A stretch of 64,000 nucleotides of DNA from Candidula unifasciata (lineage: Eukaryota; Mollusca; Gastropoda; Stylommatophora; Geomitridae). The position numbers and the translations under genes are program-made. The notes beneath the pieces are model-generated. The model was not told the origin of the DNA, made no database searches, and saw nothing but the letters and a program-made list of their open reading frames with translations. The stretch lies in NCBI GenBank assembly GCA_905116865.2, contig CAJHNH020001093.1, forward strand, positions 62,001 to 126,000, read 5' to 3'. The first letter of the stretch is position 1. Each line of letters opens with the position of its first letter. Positions 1 through 13,890 of this stretch are shown piece by piece.

Positions 1-1584
1 TCTGTTAACAAAGACAGATTATAAAGTAAGTTGGAGAAAAAGCAATCATTGCCTAACAACTAACATGCATCTTAAACATTCTTCCCTTGCATAAAACTAC
101 GTTCTAAACATAATTCTAAGTTTTATCAACCGGAAACAGCATCAACCACTAACAACATTAGTGTGAAACAGTTATCACCAGCCTGCAAATATCACATTGT
201 CTAAGACAAAATAGAGTAACAAACTTTCAACAACAACAAAAAACTTTTTAAGTCCTGTGTATTTTAAAAAAAAAATGTATACATGTTTAGTAACTTTTTT
301 TATAATAATCAAAAATTAGAAGGCAATTTCATTACACAGTACAGTAAAACTTCGATTAACCATCACTCATTTAACCATCAATTTCTGCTATCCATCATCG
401 TCTAAAAAAAAATTCATGATTATCAACAGTTGTTTCTAGTGTGACTACCATTGAAGAAAAAAAGCTCAGACCTCAAAGACACACCAAGAGATGACAGATT
501 ATTTTATAGTGATGTAGGTTTAAAGTATTACAATACATTTCTGTACATTGGTACTCTTATACTGAAGTTTATACTGATCATTTTGTCAATAGAAAATAAA
601 ATTAAATACAATATCTATGTACTTTCACTTTTAAAAGATTATATTTTTATTTTCGCCCAGAGCCCGCCGTGAAATCAGGTTTCTATTAAATGTATTAAGA
701 GATTTCTGTTATCTGTTTATTTGGTTTTCTATCACCACCCTGGTCAAGACAATGACAGTTTATCGAAGTTTTATTATATCTGTTTACTGAATGGTGGTCA
801 TTCAGAAGATATATTTATTTATTATAATGGTGACTCAGCTAAGCAAAGGAAACTGTTGTTGGTTGTTATCCTTACCCACGCAGGACTGCAGGTTACACCG
901 TGCTGGTGAAGTGGGTCACGGGTGCCCCAATTATAACTTCAATGGAGGCTGAACGGGGTATCTGTGATCTGCCCTGCTGGTCTGCCGTCCAGACTGAGAT
1001 TTTGTCATCTCAGGTGGTCAAATCTTCAGGCAGCTGCCCAGAGGGTCAAATGGAAGAAAGGAAGTGGGACAACTATGACAACTAAATAAAAATTAGTCGA
1101 TCACTGTGACTTCCCTGATCTTTTACAACATTATAAAACAAGGCAGACTCTACTGGTTAGACCACTACTAGGGGGAGGGGTTTAAACCAGAACAAACTGT
1201 GTTGGCAGGTAGCATATTGCATTAACCACCATTCCTATAGCTAAGCATCAATCAAGAAATTATGACAAGTGTTAGCCCAACACTGAACAGTTCATTAATG
1301 CAACAATTACATTTAGCATGCTCCTGGAGCATGTCTTATTGGATGGAGGCACAACTGAGTTCATGATTATGGAGATGCCAGGCTCACAATGAAACTGATT
1401 TCAGTGTTAAGATTCAAATTTCCACTTCTATCTACCTTCTCCTTGGGCAGAAAAGTGTATGAGGTGGGAGAGCTGGCAAGGGACCACATATACTTTCAGC
1501 GAGCTGCGATGGGAGCCTGCTACATAACTATGATCTACTTCTCTTTTAAAACAGCAGTGCAACTGTTCCATGTCAACGGTGATC
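1..1584. other. AT-rich noncoding DNA, no gene seen
   Basis: Only short chance reading frames. No family domain, RNA gene or clear repeat unit recognised. Confidence 0.5.
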
Positions 1585-1790
1585 TATTGGGCATATCATG
1601 CTAGTTCCATATTTGTGCACATCAACTGCCACTAAATTGATAATGTGGTCCACTTTACACTGACTACTTTCACTGCTCAGAACATTTTGTGGTCCTTATT
1701 CTAGACTGAGCTGATCCGGGAGGCCAGGTCAATGTTGAAGAAATTCTCGTATCAAGGGGGATTTGAGCATACATCCAACAGAAAGGCAGG
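1585..1790 (-). repeat. Degenerate SINE-A copy
   Basis: Diverged match to the SINE-A body (TGCTAGTTCCATATTT, AATGTGGTC, CTTTACACTGAC) read in reverse. The tRNA-like head is not clear. Confidence 0.5.
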
Positions 1791-1794
1791 CAAG

Positions 1795-2010
1795 TATACT
1801 ATTCACTTTATCGCCTGTATTTACCACTTTTAGGGTGGTGTATGACAGGGGGTAATGAGTCTGAGAATTGAAGACCACGTGCAGTCACCAAAAAATGGTG
1901 CAGTTTGAGATTTGTATGTCTTTATCTGACACACAAAACATCAAAAATCTCCATCCCAGATCAAACCCTGGTCTCCAACCCAGTATCCTAAACCGCCCTG
2001 CCAGCCACTA
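1795..2010 (-). repeat. tRNA-like SINE, family H
   Basis: In reverse it starts with a tRNA-like head (GGTTTGATCTGGG resembles a pol III B box) and ends with AAAGTGGTAAATACAG, shared with the copy at 13690-13890. Confidence 0.5.
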
Positions 2011-4636
2011 TAGTTACTACATCAACTCCAATTTGTTACCAATTCTGCAATATAAATAATGCATGGAAGGAACATTTGCATTTCACATCATAAACACATG
2101 AGACAGTGCTTGAAATAAACTAAGGCAACTGTAGATACCAGAGTAACTAGACTACTTGCAACAGAAATTATGTACAAGAGAAATCTGCTCAACCACTGAG
2201 TTGTTACTGAGAAAGGTGTTTTGTATTTTTGTTAATTTTTATATGATACAAATGTAAAAGACATACATTTTCTAGAGTAGAAACCTGGATTAGATATCGT
2301 GCACAAATTAACAAGTTACAGTAGTAAAACATCACAAACATCATGTGCCTTGCTAAATTAATTCATTCATATTTCTGTTGTGCCATTATGTGTCAATATA
2401 CAATCTATTCCTCCACTCCATTACATCCTGTGCTTCACTATCATGGATGGAATACCATCCAGCATCTCTCATCAAGTTCCCAAAAGAAGTGGGCTTTATA
2501 CCTCACCATCTCTCTTAACTCATTCAGGCCCATGAATTATGAAAGGCTTGGTTCACATTAATTTCTCTTTACAAAAATGGCAGAGGGGGTGCTGTTTAAA
2601 AAAAAAAGGGATTGAGAGTGTAATATATTTCTAATTCTTACAAAAGTAACTTTTTTTAAAAAGAGGAATGAATGTACATTTTGAATCTGATATGTTTTTG
2701 TTTCAAATAAATTCAGTAGGTGTTATGTTTACAAAGACAAAGTTTTACCCAAATAATCTTCACTTACCATGGTTTGCAGACATTAGAGCACAGAATATCC
2801 AAATTTGAAAATAACACTTAAAAGTTTTTTCAGTTTCCTAATAAATTAAAAAGTTATGATACATTTCTGGGTTTATCACTCAGAGGTGCCAGGTTCTCAT
2901 AGAGTGCTGAACAAACATTTCAAAGAAAACAATGGCAGCAAATTGCACCTATAGTCCTATACACATAAAATATTAACTTTGTAGCTTCAATGACTTCAAT
3001 GCAGCTTAGCCATAGTATGAGTATGGTAATGTCTGAAACAGTCCTTTTGATGCAAATGTGGGTGATATCACATCCTTGGTAAATTGAAAGGGTCCTGCTG
3101 GATTGACCTCATCAAAAACAGTTGCTGCTGGTGTATATTTACCACCCACATCACTTTTAGAAAAATCTCATATGTTTTATTATTAGAAAACATCTGACTG
3201 AAACAATTTCAGAGCTTCAGCAACAGACAGGTGCATTTTTCAGCCTGTGCTTGTGTTCGGAACATTGGTTACCATGACCACTTAAACATAAAAATGGAAA
3301 ATGCATTCTCTTAAAATCTATTGAAAATATCACAATCTGGTATTCTATATTTCTCTTATATTTACTTTTGCTTCTGTTTTCCTGATGTATCTGGAAAGAC
3401 TTTTGTTGTTGTTGTTGTTGCACTCTCTATTGTTACAAACATAAGGCTGATATGTAATCAAAATGAACAGAACCACTTCTGCAAGGACACTTGTAGTTAT
3501 GATGTAAGCTTTCTGTCCATATATTATCCTTTTATCTTTTATGCTCATTACAGACCAAGAGAATGATCACACAAATACCATAACCGTCTGATAAATCTGG
3601 GATGTGTCCGAAGGTAGTACAAGTCTTGAACAGGAATAAATAATTATACATTTTATCACTGTTTTACATTCTTTAGGAGGTCACCAAACAGCCACTGTAT
3701 GGTTAATTTCTTGTGTATATGTTCATGTTTGAACATTCTTAGACACAGAATCATTTGCTTGCATCTTCTTAGGACAAGAAAAAAGCAAAAACAGTACAGA
3801 CTAGTCAGGGGATAAGCATTTCTAAGTTCTCAACCAGGGAGAGCTTAGACAACAGACCTATATTTGGAATGTAACCATTTCTACTTGAAACAACCACATT
3901 TTTTTTTACTGTTACTCTCATGGATGTATTTGATTAAAGCTGTTCTCTTGCAGCTTCTAGTAATGAGCGGTTCATGCTGAATAATAATATTTCTTCTGAC
4001 TTTTCAGTTTTGGCCAGGGCATACTAAAAACAAAATAGGCAGCTTGTGACCTCTGTACTTGTGAATTCCCACAACACAGTTGTGCATATTTCTTTTCAGG
4101 AATTATTTTAATAAAAATTGAATATTTCTATGCAACATCTTGCAAACTTGAAAGAATTAGGTAACAGAGAAAAAAATCACAGCTACAGTAATTCATTTGT
4201 TTAGATCTAAATGTGTAGCACTCAAAAAAAAAGAGAGCAAACCCGATAAATTTGCAAGTACCAATTAATAATACAAATTATTATATGGATATTTTTCAGA
4301 GCAAACCTTTCAAGTGAATTTCATTACAATATGGTATTCTGACATTTGGTGTAAATGTGCACAGGGCTAAACAGGCTGATGATTGAAGAAGGGTATCTAA
4401 GGTTGATCCATAACTTCTTCTTTTGAAACGTAACAAAATAATTTAAATTCTGCTTGTTAGATAAACAGAATTAGAGGCAGAGAGATAGAGAGAGAGAGAG
4501 ATGTAGAGAAGCATGCAGACAGAAAGCAAGAGACAGAAGCTGTCTGTCGATGACGAGAGCAAGTGAAATGGCTACCAGGTATGCTTATGGGTGACACCAG
4601 CTGGGACCTAGCATATATGTATGTGCACTGCCTAAG
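2011..4636. other. AT-rich noncoding DNA
   Basis: No conserved protein segment or structured RNA recognised. It contains a (GTT)n run near 3405-3420 and a GA-rich patch near 4480-4505. Confidence 0.5.
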
Positions 4637-4808
4637 GAATCTTCATCTTTTTCTTCAAGTACACTGTAAACTCTGGAGGAAAGTTCAGGTTGTTAGTCCA
4701 CCTCTGGACTTTAGTCTTGTTCCAAAACCTGAGTGTTGCATGCATATCCGCTCCACAGATCTGACTTATCTGTATGCAGATTGTTGGTTCCTTGCCTCTC
4801 AGGCCTAA
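4637..4808 (+). repeat. Repeat family B copy
   Basis: Contains TGTAAACTCTGGAGGAAAGT, CTTGTTCCAAAACCTGAGTG and TTGGTTCCTTGCCTCTCAGG, the core shared with copies at 15.3, 25.7, 26.7-27.2, 44.9, 45.8 and 49.0 kb. Confidence 0.8.
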
Positions 4809-4984
4809 AGAATAAAAGCAATACTGTTGTTAACATTTTCAGACACAGCCCAAAGGATGGTATCCAATACTGTCAGTAATAGTGGCAATTACATTTTGTA
4901 AACTATCATACCATGTATCAAGTTCTATGACTTCTGACATCTTCTATCTGATTTGTGTTAGCTTGCTCAACTACACCACACACC

Positions 4985-5170
4985 ACCTAGTTGGCCATAT
5001 GTTTAACCACTCCCCCCATGGGACTGAGAGCTTATACTTTCAATGCTGACCAGGTATAAAATGGGTACCATGAAATGTTTTAGGAATTAAAGGCAGCTGC
5101 TGTGATTTTGAACACATCACCCATCAAGCATTAGCTTATTAAAGTCAGGCCTAGCGCCATTCAGCCATTA
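4985..5170 (+). repeat. Degenerate SINE-A copy
   Basis: Diverged SINE-A body: GGTATAAAATGGGTACCATG, AAAGGCAGCTGC, ACATCACCCATCAAGCATTA. Confidence 0.5.
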
Positions 5171-6946
5171 CCCTCATGATGTTTATTTTTCTTTTCTTTT
5201 TACACAATCCAGCTAATTGGCAAAAATGTTGCAGAGTGTTTGCTTTTTACATATGTGTTTGACAGTCTGGATTAACCTTTTTGCTCTGTGAACGCTGAAA
5301 AAAAATTAACCTGTAAGAATTTCTGGGTAAAAATTCTGTAAAAAAAAAGACAACATTGCACAAGTCACTAATATTTTTCAAGAAAAATGTATTTATCTGC
5401 ATTTTTCAATTATTTTTTCTAAATATATAAAGATCTAGTGGAACAATAATGGAATGGATTCCCCCTGGCGTAAATAAAAACAAAATGTATCGGTGACTAA
5501 TGTTGTGTTCCCGTAAACTCTATCACTGCAGGTTAAGGGAAAATTTGACATCAAATTGGTTTTTAAACACCCACTGGGGTCATAAGGACAATCCCTAAAT
5601 GCTTTTTTTTAGGTACTATATTTATATCCTGGCCTATTAAACACCACACAGGTGCAAATATAACCAACACAATTTAACTAAGCTCTTTGAGAATAGTTTA
5701 CTTGCAGACTTGGCCATATATCGGCATTTACAGGACTGTGTCACAACCGGAAGTGACAAGATTCAACCTTTTCGGGGCAACAGAGTTTTAAACAGTCTCA
5801 ATTACTTCAATGAGTTAGTAAAAGCATGAGTCCGGCTTAGCTTTGTTGATTAAGAGATGTGGTCATATCGCATCTAATGCTGTGCGTTCTGGTAATCAAT
5901 GCTACAAACAATACTTTTCTATATAAAAAAGCAAATATTATACAGTGGAGATATGAGATTTATATACACAAGTCTGAGAAACCTGGAGTGAATACCCTAA
6001 GAGGATCAGTTATGCTCTTCAACAAATAAAAATTGAAGGACAAGGGTATATTCTAAAAGTGTGAAACAGCGAAATAAGTGCAGCAGACAATGAATATGTA
6101 CTTTGTTTAAACTTTTCAAAGACGGATTACATTCTAATAGTTACCCCAAAACAAATGGCACAAGGACTTTGAACTGTCAGTAAAACAAATTTAAACTCAT
6201 GATAATAAAATTAATAAGTTACAAGAACCTTTTCTAATCTACATTTCTACACAGAAAGAAAAAAAGCTGCTGAGGGGTATTTTTAAAAATGGCTGTTTTA
6301 AAGAAGTATTTACCCTTTTTTTTTGGAGGGGGGGGGGGAGTTGGAAGTACTTTAAACAAATAACAATAACATTTTTTTTTTTTTTAAAATAAAAAGGAAA
6401 GGGGAAGATAAAAGTTTACAGACACTAACTGTAAGAAAACATTATTTGAGAGGAACAAATTTCAGTGCATGAAATATTAGAACATCCTAGCTTGTTAGCA
6501 ATTGACCTTTCTTTCATGATGTATTGTACTTTGACCAAATTCTTTAAAAAAAAAAATACATTATTAAAATATTTACTAAAAATATTACATGAAGCAAAAC
6601 CACCTTAAAAATTAAATATATCTACAAAATCCCATTGACCTGATGAAAAAAGTAAATGTATTTACAAATATCCCTTAAACCAAAATATGGAAGTGGCACT
6701 GGTAAAAGCCATCACAGCAACAAAATACAGTTAAAACATCTAGCTGCATCACTTTTGTTGGCCTTAAGTTTCTGTTCTCACCAGCTATAATTGAGTCTGA
6801 TTTAGCACAGGTTTCATGTTATAACATTTCTAATGCAGAGCAACTTGACAATCCAACTGTGATAAAACCCCTTTATAATGACAAGTTTCCAGCAGTTCCC
6901 AGAAATGTCAGAAATGCTGAGCATACGTAAATGTATTCTTTCCACA

Positions 6947-6948
<2 letters not shown>
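5171..6948. other. AT-rich noncoding DNA
   Basis: Homopolymer A, T and G runs (for example near 6320-6340 and 6370-6390). No gene recognised. Confidence 0.5.

Positions 6949-6989
<41 letters not shown>
6949..6989. repeat. Poly(C) run of 41
   Basis: Uninterrupted C homopolymer followed by A8. It is followed at about 7002-7045 by sequence matching the tail of the tRNA-like SINE pair at 54.4-54.9 kb (GGTTGGTTCTGCAA...). The length is unusual for a genome and may be inexact in the assembly. Confidence 0.9.
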
Positions 6990-6991
<2 letters not shown>

Positions 6992-7045
6992 AAAAAAATT
7001 GTGTGGTTGGTTCTGCAATATCCTATGAAGGATATGCAAGTGACT

Positions 7046-7954
7046 TTATTTTTGTATCCATTCCTTCATTCAATATTATATATTGTTCCGTTTAAAATTT
7101 AAAAGAAGTCATTTTTTTTTACAAATGGTGGACAATCAGGCTGATGAACTTCTTTCATTACATATCAAGTGAAGTCTACAATTATGTTATTGATACACAT
7201 GTAGACCTACAATTGTCCTGATAATATGAAGACTAGTAAAATAAAACCCCACAGTTAACATACTTGAGAGGGAGGGGGGAAACCATCTTTAAAAAAAACA
7301 TAGCTGCCATGTTAGCACACATGTGTCTGATTGTGTACTGAAATGTATGCAAACTATCCACACATGGGGGGGGGGGGGGGAGAGAGAAAAGGAAAGAAAA
7401 AGACAGAATGAGAGAAAAACAGGAAAGAAACATATTAGAAAGAAAGGAAGGCAGAGAGGCAGAGGGCAACAAAGAGTTAGGGATGGGAGAGGGAGGGGGA
7501 TGTAAACATATAGTAAAAAAAAAATTGCTGAGGGGTGGGGGGGGGAGACAAAAGAGAAAATTTAGTAAAGAAAACCAATGAACACACAAGGGTTTCAATT
7601 TTCCCAAGAAGAGCTACAAGATAAATATGCATACAAAAAATATGTACTTTCTTCTTTTTACAAAACACTAAATTTATACTTGGCAATATCTTCCAGAAAA
7701 ATTAAATGTTTCATACAACAAAAATAAAACAAGTATTCTACTAATTATAGAAAATTGTCATTGCATAACCAATTTAAAAAAAAAAAGGCACATCACAAGT
7801 GAATTAAAAATCCTAGCTAGCGTAAGTGCAAAGATCACCGGACAGACCACGACTACATCGAAGATAAATCAGGGCAATTTTTACAAAGTGTCAGATTACA
7901 GCATAAAGATTTTGGTTAAATCCCATGGCATTCTGTAGTCATGATCTCTTTTGG
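7046..7954. other. Noncoding DNA with purine-rich tracts
   Basis: Contains poly(G) near 7365-7380 followed by a GA-rich stretch to about 7500 and a second G run near 7535-7545. The frames here are low complexity. Confidence 0.5.
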
Positions 7955-8841
7955 CCAGTTGACATGCCAGATCTTAGGCAGTTGACATGCCAGATCTTGG
8001 AAAGCTGACATGGCAGATCTTAGACAGCTGACATGGCAGATCTTAGACAGTTGAAATGCCAGATCTTAGACAGCTGACATGCCAGATCTTAGACATGCAG
8101 ATCCGTAAATAGTTTGACATGCCTCTTAGATAGTTATGCCAGTTGGATAGTGGAATGCCAGATCTTGGACAGCTGACATGCCAGATCTTAGGTGAATGCC
8201 AGCTGGACATGCCAGATCTTAGACAGTTGGACAGCTTAGACATGCCAGATCTTAGACAGTTGACATGCAGATCTTTCAGTTGGACATGGCACAGATTGGA
8301 CAGTTAAACAGCACAGATCTAGACAGCTGACATGCCCAGCTTGGGACAGTTGACAGGCCAGATCTTGGACAGTTGACATGCCAGATCTTTGACGGTTGAC
8401 GTGCCAGATCTTGGACAGTTGACATACCAGATCTTGGACAGTTGACATGCCAGATCTTGGACAGTTGACATGCCAGATCTTAGACAGCTGACATGCCAGA
8501 TCTTAGACAACTGACATGCCGGATCTTGGACAGCTGACATGCCAGATCTTAGACAGTTGACATGCCAGATAGGTGGTTGATCTTGGACAGCTGACTTGCC
8601 AGATCTTAGACAGTTGACATGCCAGATCTAGGACGGTTGACGTGCCAGATCTTGGACAGTTGACACGCCAGATCTTGGATGGTTGACATGCCAGATCTTT
8701 GACAGCTGATATGCCAGATCTTGGACAGCTGACATGCCAGATCTTGGACAGTTGACATGCCAGATCTTAGACAGTTGACATGCTAGAACTTGGACAGTTG
8801 ACATGCCAGAACTTAGACAGTAGACATGTCAGATCTTAGAC
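7955..8841. repeat. Minisatellite, about 38 units of roughly 23 bp
   Basis: A unit close to GACAGTTGACATGCCAGATC plus TTG is repeated with substitutions and short insertions for almost 0.9 kb. Most units keep AGATCT. Edge units are more diverged (7955-8330) than central ones (8340-8560), a pattern typical of unequal exchange in an array centre. It lies about 7 kb beyond the CPEB stop codon. Confidence 0.95.
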
Positions 8842-10914
8842 TTGGTTTTACAAGCCTGAGGGCTGAATATTTTAACTGGCTTTAAGCAGTTTATAACTAG
8901 CATATCTTGGTGTCTCAGTGTAGTGTAAACTAAACATTGAGTTCAAAATAGAATATACTAAAAGAAACAACAGGCTGTTTAGCACTTGGTCATGAGCCTC
9001 TAGAAGTGTCAACAGCTCTCAGATGTAGGTCAGTAATGGCTCATGCTATAGTTTGTAGCTGTTGTTAGCACCTTTCTATATTTCAAGACAATGTTATATT
9101 GTGCTCTAAGAATCAACTGAAATCTCAGCTCATGCTGATCCTCTCTACAGCATAAAGGGTGGGCAACATTTTAAGAAACCATTTGTTGTGTTAACTTCAG
9201 ACAGTTTATTAGACACATGAGTATCAAAGCTCATTTCCTCTTCCAGTCTGATAAAGTTTGTATTTTCTTCATGTTTCAGCCACTGTCTTGGTACAAATTC
9301 TGTTAATTTTTCTTGGCCTACCTTAAGATTATTTGGAAAAGGGGTCGGCGGATGTAGCACAATGTTTAACAACAACCACTACTAGAAAAAAAAACAAAAA
9401 AACAAGACATGTAAATTATCAGTGTGAACCAAATGTACGATATCAACAATATAAATAACTACTGTCAGGAATACTACATGATTTTCTCTATAGGCCTATT
9501 GGTAAAGGCCATTAAAACCCATACAAGGTGTTACAAAACAGAGTCAAATGATAGAGGCTTCATTTATATTAGGTCAACAGTAGTTGTTTTCTCTTGCATA
9601 AAGTGTTGACTTGATGAAAAACTGAGAGTACTCATAAAGGCACTACTGAGGATAATTATCTTTACAAACATTTCTCACCCAGTGAAACATATTCTAAGTT
9701 ACAGCTTGTGATCTTTTGATTTTAGCACTCTGGAGGAACCACAGCAGCATCAGCAAGGAATCATGGCGTCAGATTTACTGACCACTGATCTCTCATTTAA
9801 GTATCAACTGAGCAGATTTTCAATGGCATGCATGGTCAAAAATTAGTTTTACTGCCTACTCATTCAGCCGGTTAGAATTTCAGTAGAAAGCAAGCTGTTT
9901 GGATCAGTGGGGGCCATGCGTCACACCACAACCTTTATGGAGGTGTGTGGCCATTTCATCTAAACACCACTAGCAGGAAGAAGGAAAAAAGATTTCCCTG
10001 AACACACAAGATTTTACAGCAAGTTCACATTATACTGTTTGCTAGTTTTTTTTTTTGTAAATCCCCCCCCCCCCCCCCCCCCCCTCCCACCCTTTAAAGG
10101 TTTGACTGCCCTTGTGTCTCAAAGTCACATTTTGACAGGGACAATCCCTAAAAAAAAGTTATAATAGTTATGTCACCAAAATTATGCCCTACAGATGTGT
10201 GTGGGTAAGGGATCCGTGTCTGTTTTCCCTGAATTCTGAAATATTTTAAGTTCACTATCAGCAGCTGCTGCTTTTGCATAACTGACAGCTAATATAGCAT
10301 TACAGCCTGTTCTCTGCAACTGTTTAAAAAAAAAAATAGTTAATTAATAATGCTAATGGACATTCAGTCTCTGTTACCAGAATGACTATTTTGAAACCAG
10401 CAGCCTGTATCTAGTCATCAAAACTTTCAGATTCTCTATACAACAGCAACTCTGCTCTTCATTACATATCTAAGATATAATGGTGGCGAGTACCCTTCTT
10501 TGAGCCATTCATTTGAAATCAAATCATTCATGTAAACTGATACCAAATAATATGATAGAACCAAAAATGAAGCTACCCTCTCACTAATTAATATTGTGGG
10601 GAGCCGCAGTATGGCAGTGGCTATCACAGTTGCCTGATAGACTTGTTTTCATGTTTTCTAATTCTTCTAGAGGTGGAGATTCTCTCTCCTCCCTAACCCT
10701 AATAATCTTATTTATTGTTATACATTTTACACATTTAAATATCTAAAGAAATAGAGCTGTTCAGTCCTTATTCGTTCATTCTCTCTCTCTCTCTCTCTCT
10801 CTCCAAAACTGACTTAGGTTTTTCAGGAAACATTCTGGGAAATGGCAGTATGCCTCAATCCATGGAAAATGTGTCCTGTCCTTGACATTATTACTATTAC
10901 TATTAGTAGTGGCA
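8842..10914. other. Noncoding DNA, no gene recognised
   Basis: Holds poly(C) at 10063 and a (CT)n run near 10780-10803. A minus-strand frame of 76 residues at 9145-9375 has no motif I recognise. Confidence 0.45.
10063..10084. repeat. Poly(C) run of 22
   Basis: C homopolymer preceded by a T-rich run. No gene nearby. Confidence 0.9.
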
Positions 10915-11190
10915 GCCCTGCATGAAAGTAAAGAAGCGTGATTTTAAGCACTGCCTATTTTAACGATTAGAACCTAATCGCCATTGAAATGAGAAACAGA
11001 TGGACTGAGGAAACGAAGACATCTAAGAGAAACCATATGGTGGATGCTAATGAGAGAAGGCAAAGGTGCTGGACTGGATTCCATACATGATATCAAAGTG
11101 ATTGCACAAGATATAATGGCATGGAGGGATAAACTGTGAGCCCTATGTGATTCGTAACGGCACAACAGGACAATAAATGAATTTCTATGA
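10915..11190 (+). mobile_element. LINE 3'-end fragment (same family as 44010-44500)
   Basis: Shares AAACAGATGGACTGAGGAAA, AGAGAAACCAT, CTGGATTCCATACATGATAT and GATTGCACA with the copy at about 44270-44480. In one frame it reads TDELRKRRRLRETIWWM, resembling the basic C-terminal tail of endonuclease/reverse-transcriptase proteins. Frames are broken. Confidence 0.7.
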
Positions 11191-11429
11191 TACTGTACAG
11201 AAAAGACGGGGAGGAATGGGATTTGATATCCATCCTATGAAACTATGACTTGAAAAAAGTATGTCTCGTAATCTTACACTGGGCTCATTGTCTTTAAACT
11301 ATCGGAATGCAGGATTCTAAAAATAAAGTCTTAAAATGTAACAAGTAGTTCTAATAACTGTAACTTTGTCAAACTATTTTAGGAATCAATTCAGACTGGA
11401 CTGGGGGAAAACTGAACAAGTGTAAAAGG

Positions 11430-11699
11430 ACCCTTTTCCATGCCTTTTTCAGGGCATATATATATAGACAGGGCATACAGATCTACATTTACTGACCAAT
11501 CTACACTCGGTGAGTGATGTGGTCAACATCACGGTGACCACCTTTACTTCCCAGGACTTCACCTGGTATTCATTTCAGGCTAGGTCGACCTGGGAGCTCA
11601 GGTCGTTTCTTTAAAAAAAAAATCCAGTTCAAAGCGGATTAGAATACATGACCTTCGGACTCAAGGCGAGCATTTAGCCGCTACACCATGGCGGATCCC
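11430..11699 (-). repeat. SINE-A copy, near full length
   Basis: In reverse: tRNA-like head with A-box-like TGGTGTAGCGG and a degraded B box, then the CCAGGTCGACCTAGCC-type body and the tail ending in TATGCCCT. An A/T run separates head and body. Confidence 0.8.
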
Positions 11700-13689
11700 C
11701 GCTGAATAAGTGTGATCTGGTGTCATTAATAATAACTTGGCATCACAGTTCACAGATAAATAAATCATAAACTTTTCTTGTTAAAAATATGAATAAGTAT
11801 ACAACATAACATGTGAAAATATTCACCGAGAAGACGTACAGCACTAAACACCACACAAGACTGGCACCATCGAAGTCTGTATTAGCTTCTGCAGGTCATG
11901 CTGTTTGTATGTTTTAAACAATTAAAATGTGGAAGCCTGGCACCAACAAAGTGGCACGGGTATTAAGTTAACATTTTGAGAAAAAAAATTATAACAAACG
12001 AGATGCCCAAAAAAAGCAAAATATTTAAAAAATATGTGAATTTCTGTTTTTTGTTTTTTTTTAAATGCAAACAATTAAATTAAATGTCAACATGGGAACA
12101 AGAACTTTAACATACATGAAAACAAATTCAAAATGTTTTGAAACAGTTAGCTAGTGTTGCTTTCCTGTACATGTTTATAGTTAAAAATAAGTTATATGGG
12201 TACGTTATGGAACAATCACCAAAGAGAATATAATAAACTGGTAAATGTGACTAGACACAAAGAGATTCATCAGGTTCTCAATAAAAATAACATAAGGAAA
12301 TGCAATGATGAGGAAAAACTCCTGACTGACTGCAAGCTGCGAAATATAAACAGCATTCTGTTAACTCTACCATCTCTTCAACATCAATGCCAGGAAGAGA
12401 TGTTCACATTAGACAAGTTCTATTATCAGACCAGTACATTTTTTTACTTGCCATTCTCCCTGAAAAATATGCACACATTTCTAAAAAAAAAAAATTCTAT
12501 GAAAGAAGACAATTCAATGTGTGCAAGTTATTGCAATAGTACAAACACTGGAATGCATTGTTTTCCTAAATAGACTTTGGTTAATAAATAATGAAATAAT
12601 TATTGAGTAATACAGGGAAATCTGAAAATACAAAGTTGTTTTATAAATATATATGCATATCATATGTACAATTCTACCCATAGAATGTATTCAGGTGAAA
12701 ACATCACAGTTGTGAAATACCAAATTTAAAAAAAGTTACAATAATATGCATGCAACAAAATGTTTAGTCAGCCGTCTGACACCATTCAACAAGTTTTCAC
12801 TGGCCAATACTGAAGATATTCCTAGTTATCTGACAAAAGTGAATTTCTTTACAGAACCACAGAAGGACTGATAGTCTGGAGAAAAAAAAATGCTGTTATT
12901 TCAAAACAATGTTTTTCCGTTAACTTTAGTCATAGAGATCAACTAGTATTGTAGTATCTTCAACAATTTGATGACGCAGTCCTTTAAGAAGCACAGAAGG
13001 ACTTCAGTAGCTGTCTAAGGTACTCTTCTTCATCAGAAGGCTGGTTGTACACTATTTCTACATGTGGGAAAGACCCATCTAACGTGAGCAGTTACTGGTA
13101 ATTTTACAAAATATATATAGCTACAGAAAGCATTATCTGAACTGACTCCACCCACCTAGAAAACCTGCAGATTCTGAACAGACTATGAACAAATGACAAA
13201 TGCAAAGACATCTGAATACAATTATGAGGGATTTTAGAGAAGGGAAGGAACAGTCTCTGCAACACAAGAAAAGAAGTTATTAACAGAGTTGACAATGAGA
13301 CCCTGCTATCATGTCGGAAACAATGTGATGTGAATACATAGCTAACAAACAGGATTGCTGCAGCTTTAATGAAGATAGTTGTTAGTCATCACAGCTTCTG
13401 TGAATAAGCCATATGCATCTGATATGTGAGCAAGCTCTTGGATTTTGCAGCAACTGCAGTCTGTTTGGGTTTTTACACAGAGCAGCTATACCTATTTGTT
13501 GTATGGTTTTTCACTTTCACAGGAACTGGGAAATTATGGAGGGATATTTTCCAATGAAGTTGGAACCCCGAATGATAGCATGACAGTAAAGTCTAAAACT
13601 GGCCAGTGACAATGCTGGAGAGTCTACTCCATGGAGATGAATGCGTTTATAATGGAGTGGCTGTGAAACACTGCCTTGGATATTAGGTA
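11700..13689. other. AT-rich noncoding DNA downstream of CPEB
   Basis: Could be distal 3' UTR or intergenic DNA. The 125-residue frame at 12196-12573 has no recognisable domain and an AT-driven composition, so I do not call it a gene. Confidence 0.45.
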
Positions 13690-13890
13690 GTGCAAAATTA
13701 CCGACAGAGGAGCGGTTTATGGGATGGTTAAAAATGCTGGGCTCTCGTGCAAAAGACCCAGGTTTGAACCTCATTAAGGTTGTGGATTTTTTCTGTCAGG
13801 GACAAAAATAAAATCTTAACCTGCAGTCTGTAGATACAGCACTAGCTCAAAGACCTGAGCCTATACTGCAAAAGTGGTAAATACAGACAG
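13690..13890 (+). repeat. tRNA-like SINE, family H
   Basis: Head with ATGGTTAAAAATGCTGGG (A-box-like) and CCAGGTTTGAACCTC (B-box-like), tail ending AAAAGTGGTAAATACAG. It shares this tail with 1795-2010. Confidence 0.6.

Noticed and set aside
8043..8540. Three overlapping minus-strand frames of about 70 codons with repeated CQLSKIWHV-like motifs
   Set aside because: They are translations of the 23-bp minisatellite; the frame cycles every 69 bp. There is no start context, composition or conservation to support a gene.
9145..9375. 76-codon minus-strand frame with mixed composition
   Set aside because: The composition is plausible for a protein, but there is no domain, no convincing splice partner and no neighbouring exon.
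12196..12573. 125-codon plus-strand frame
   Set aside because: AT-driven amino-acid usage, no domain, and it lies antisense in the presumed 3' region of CPEB.
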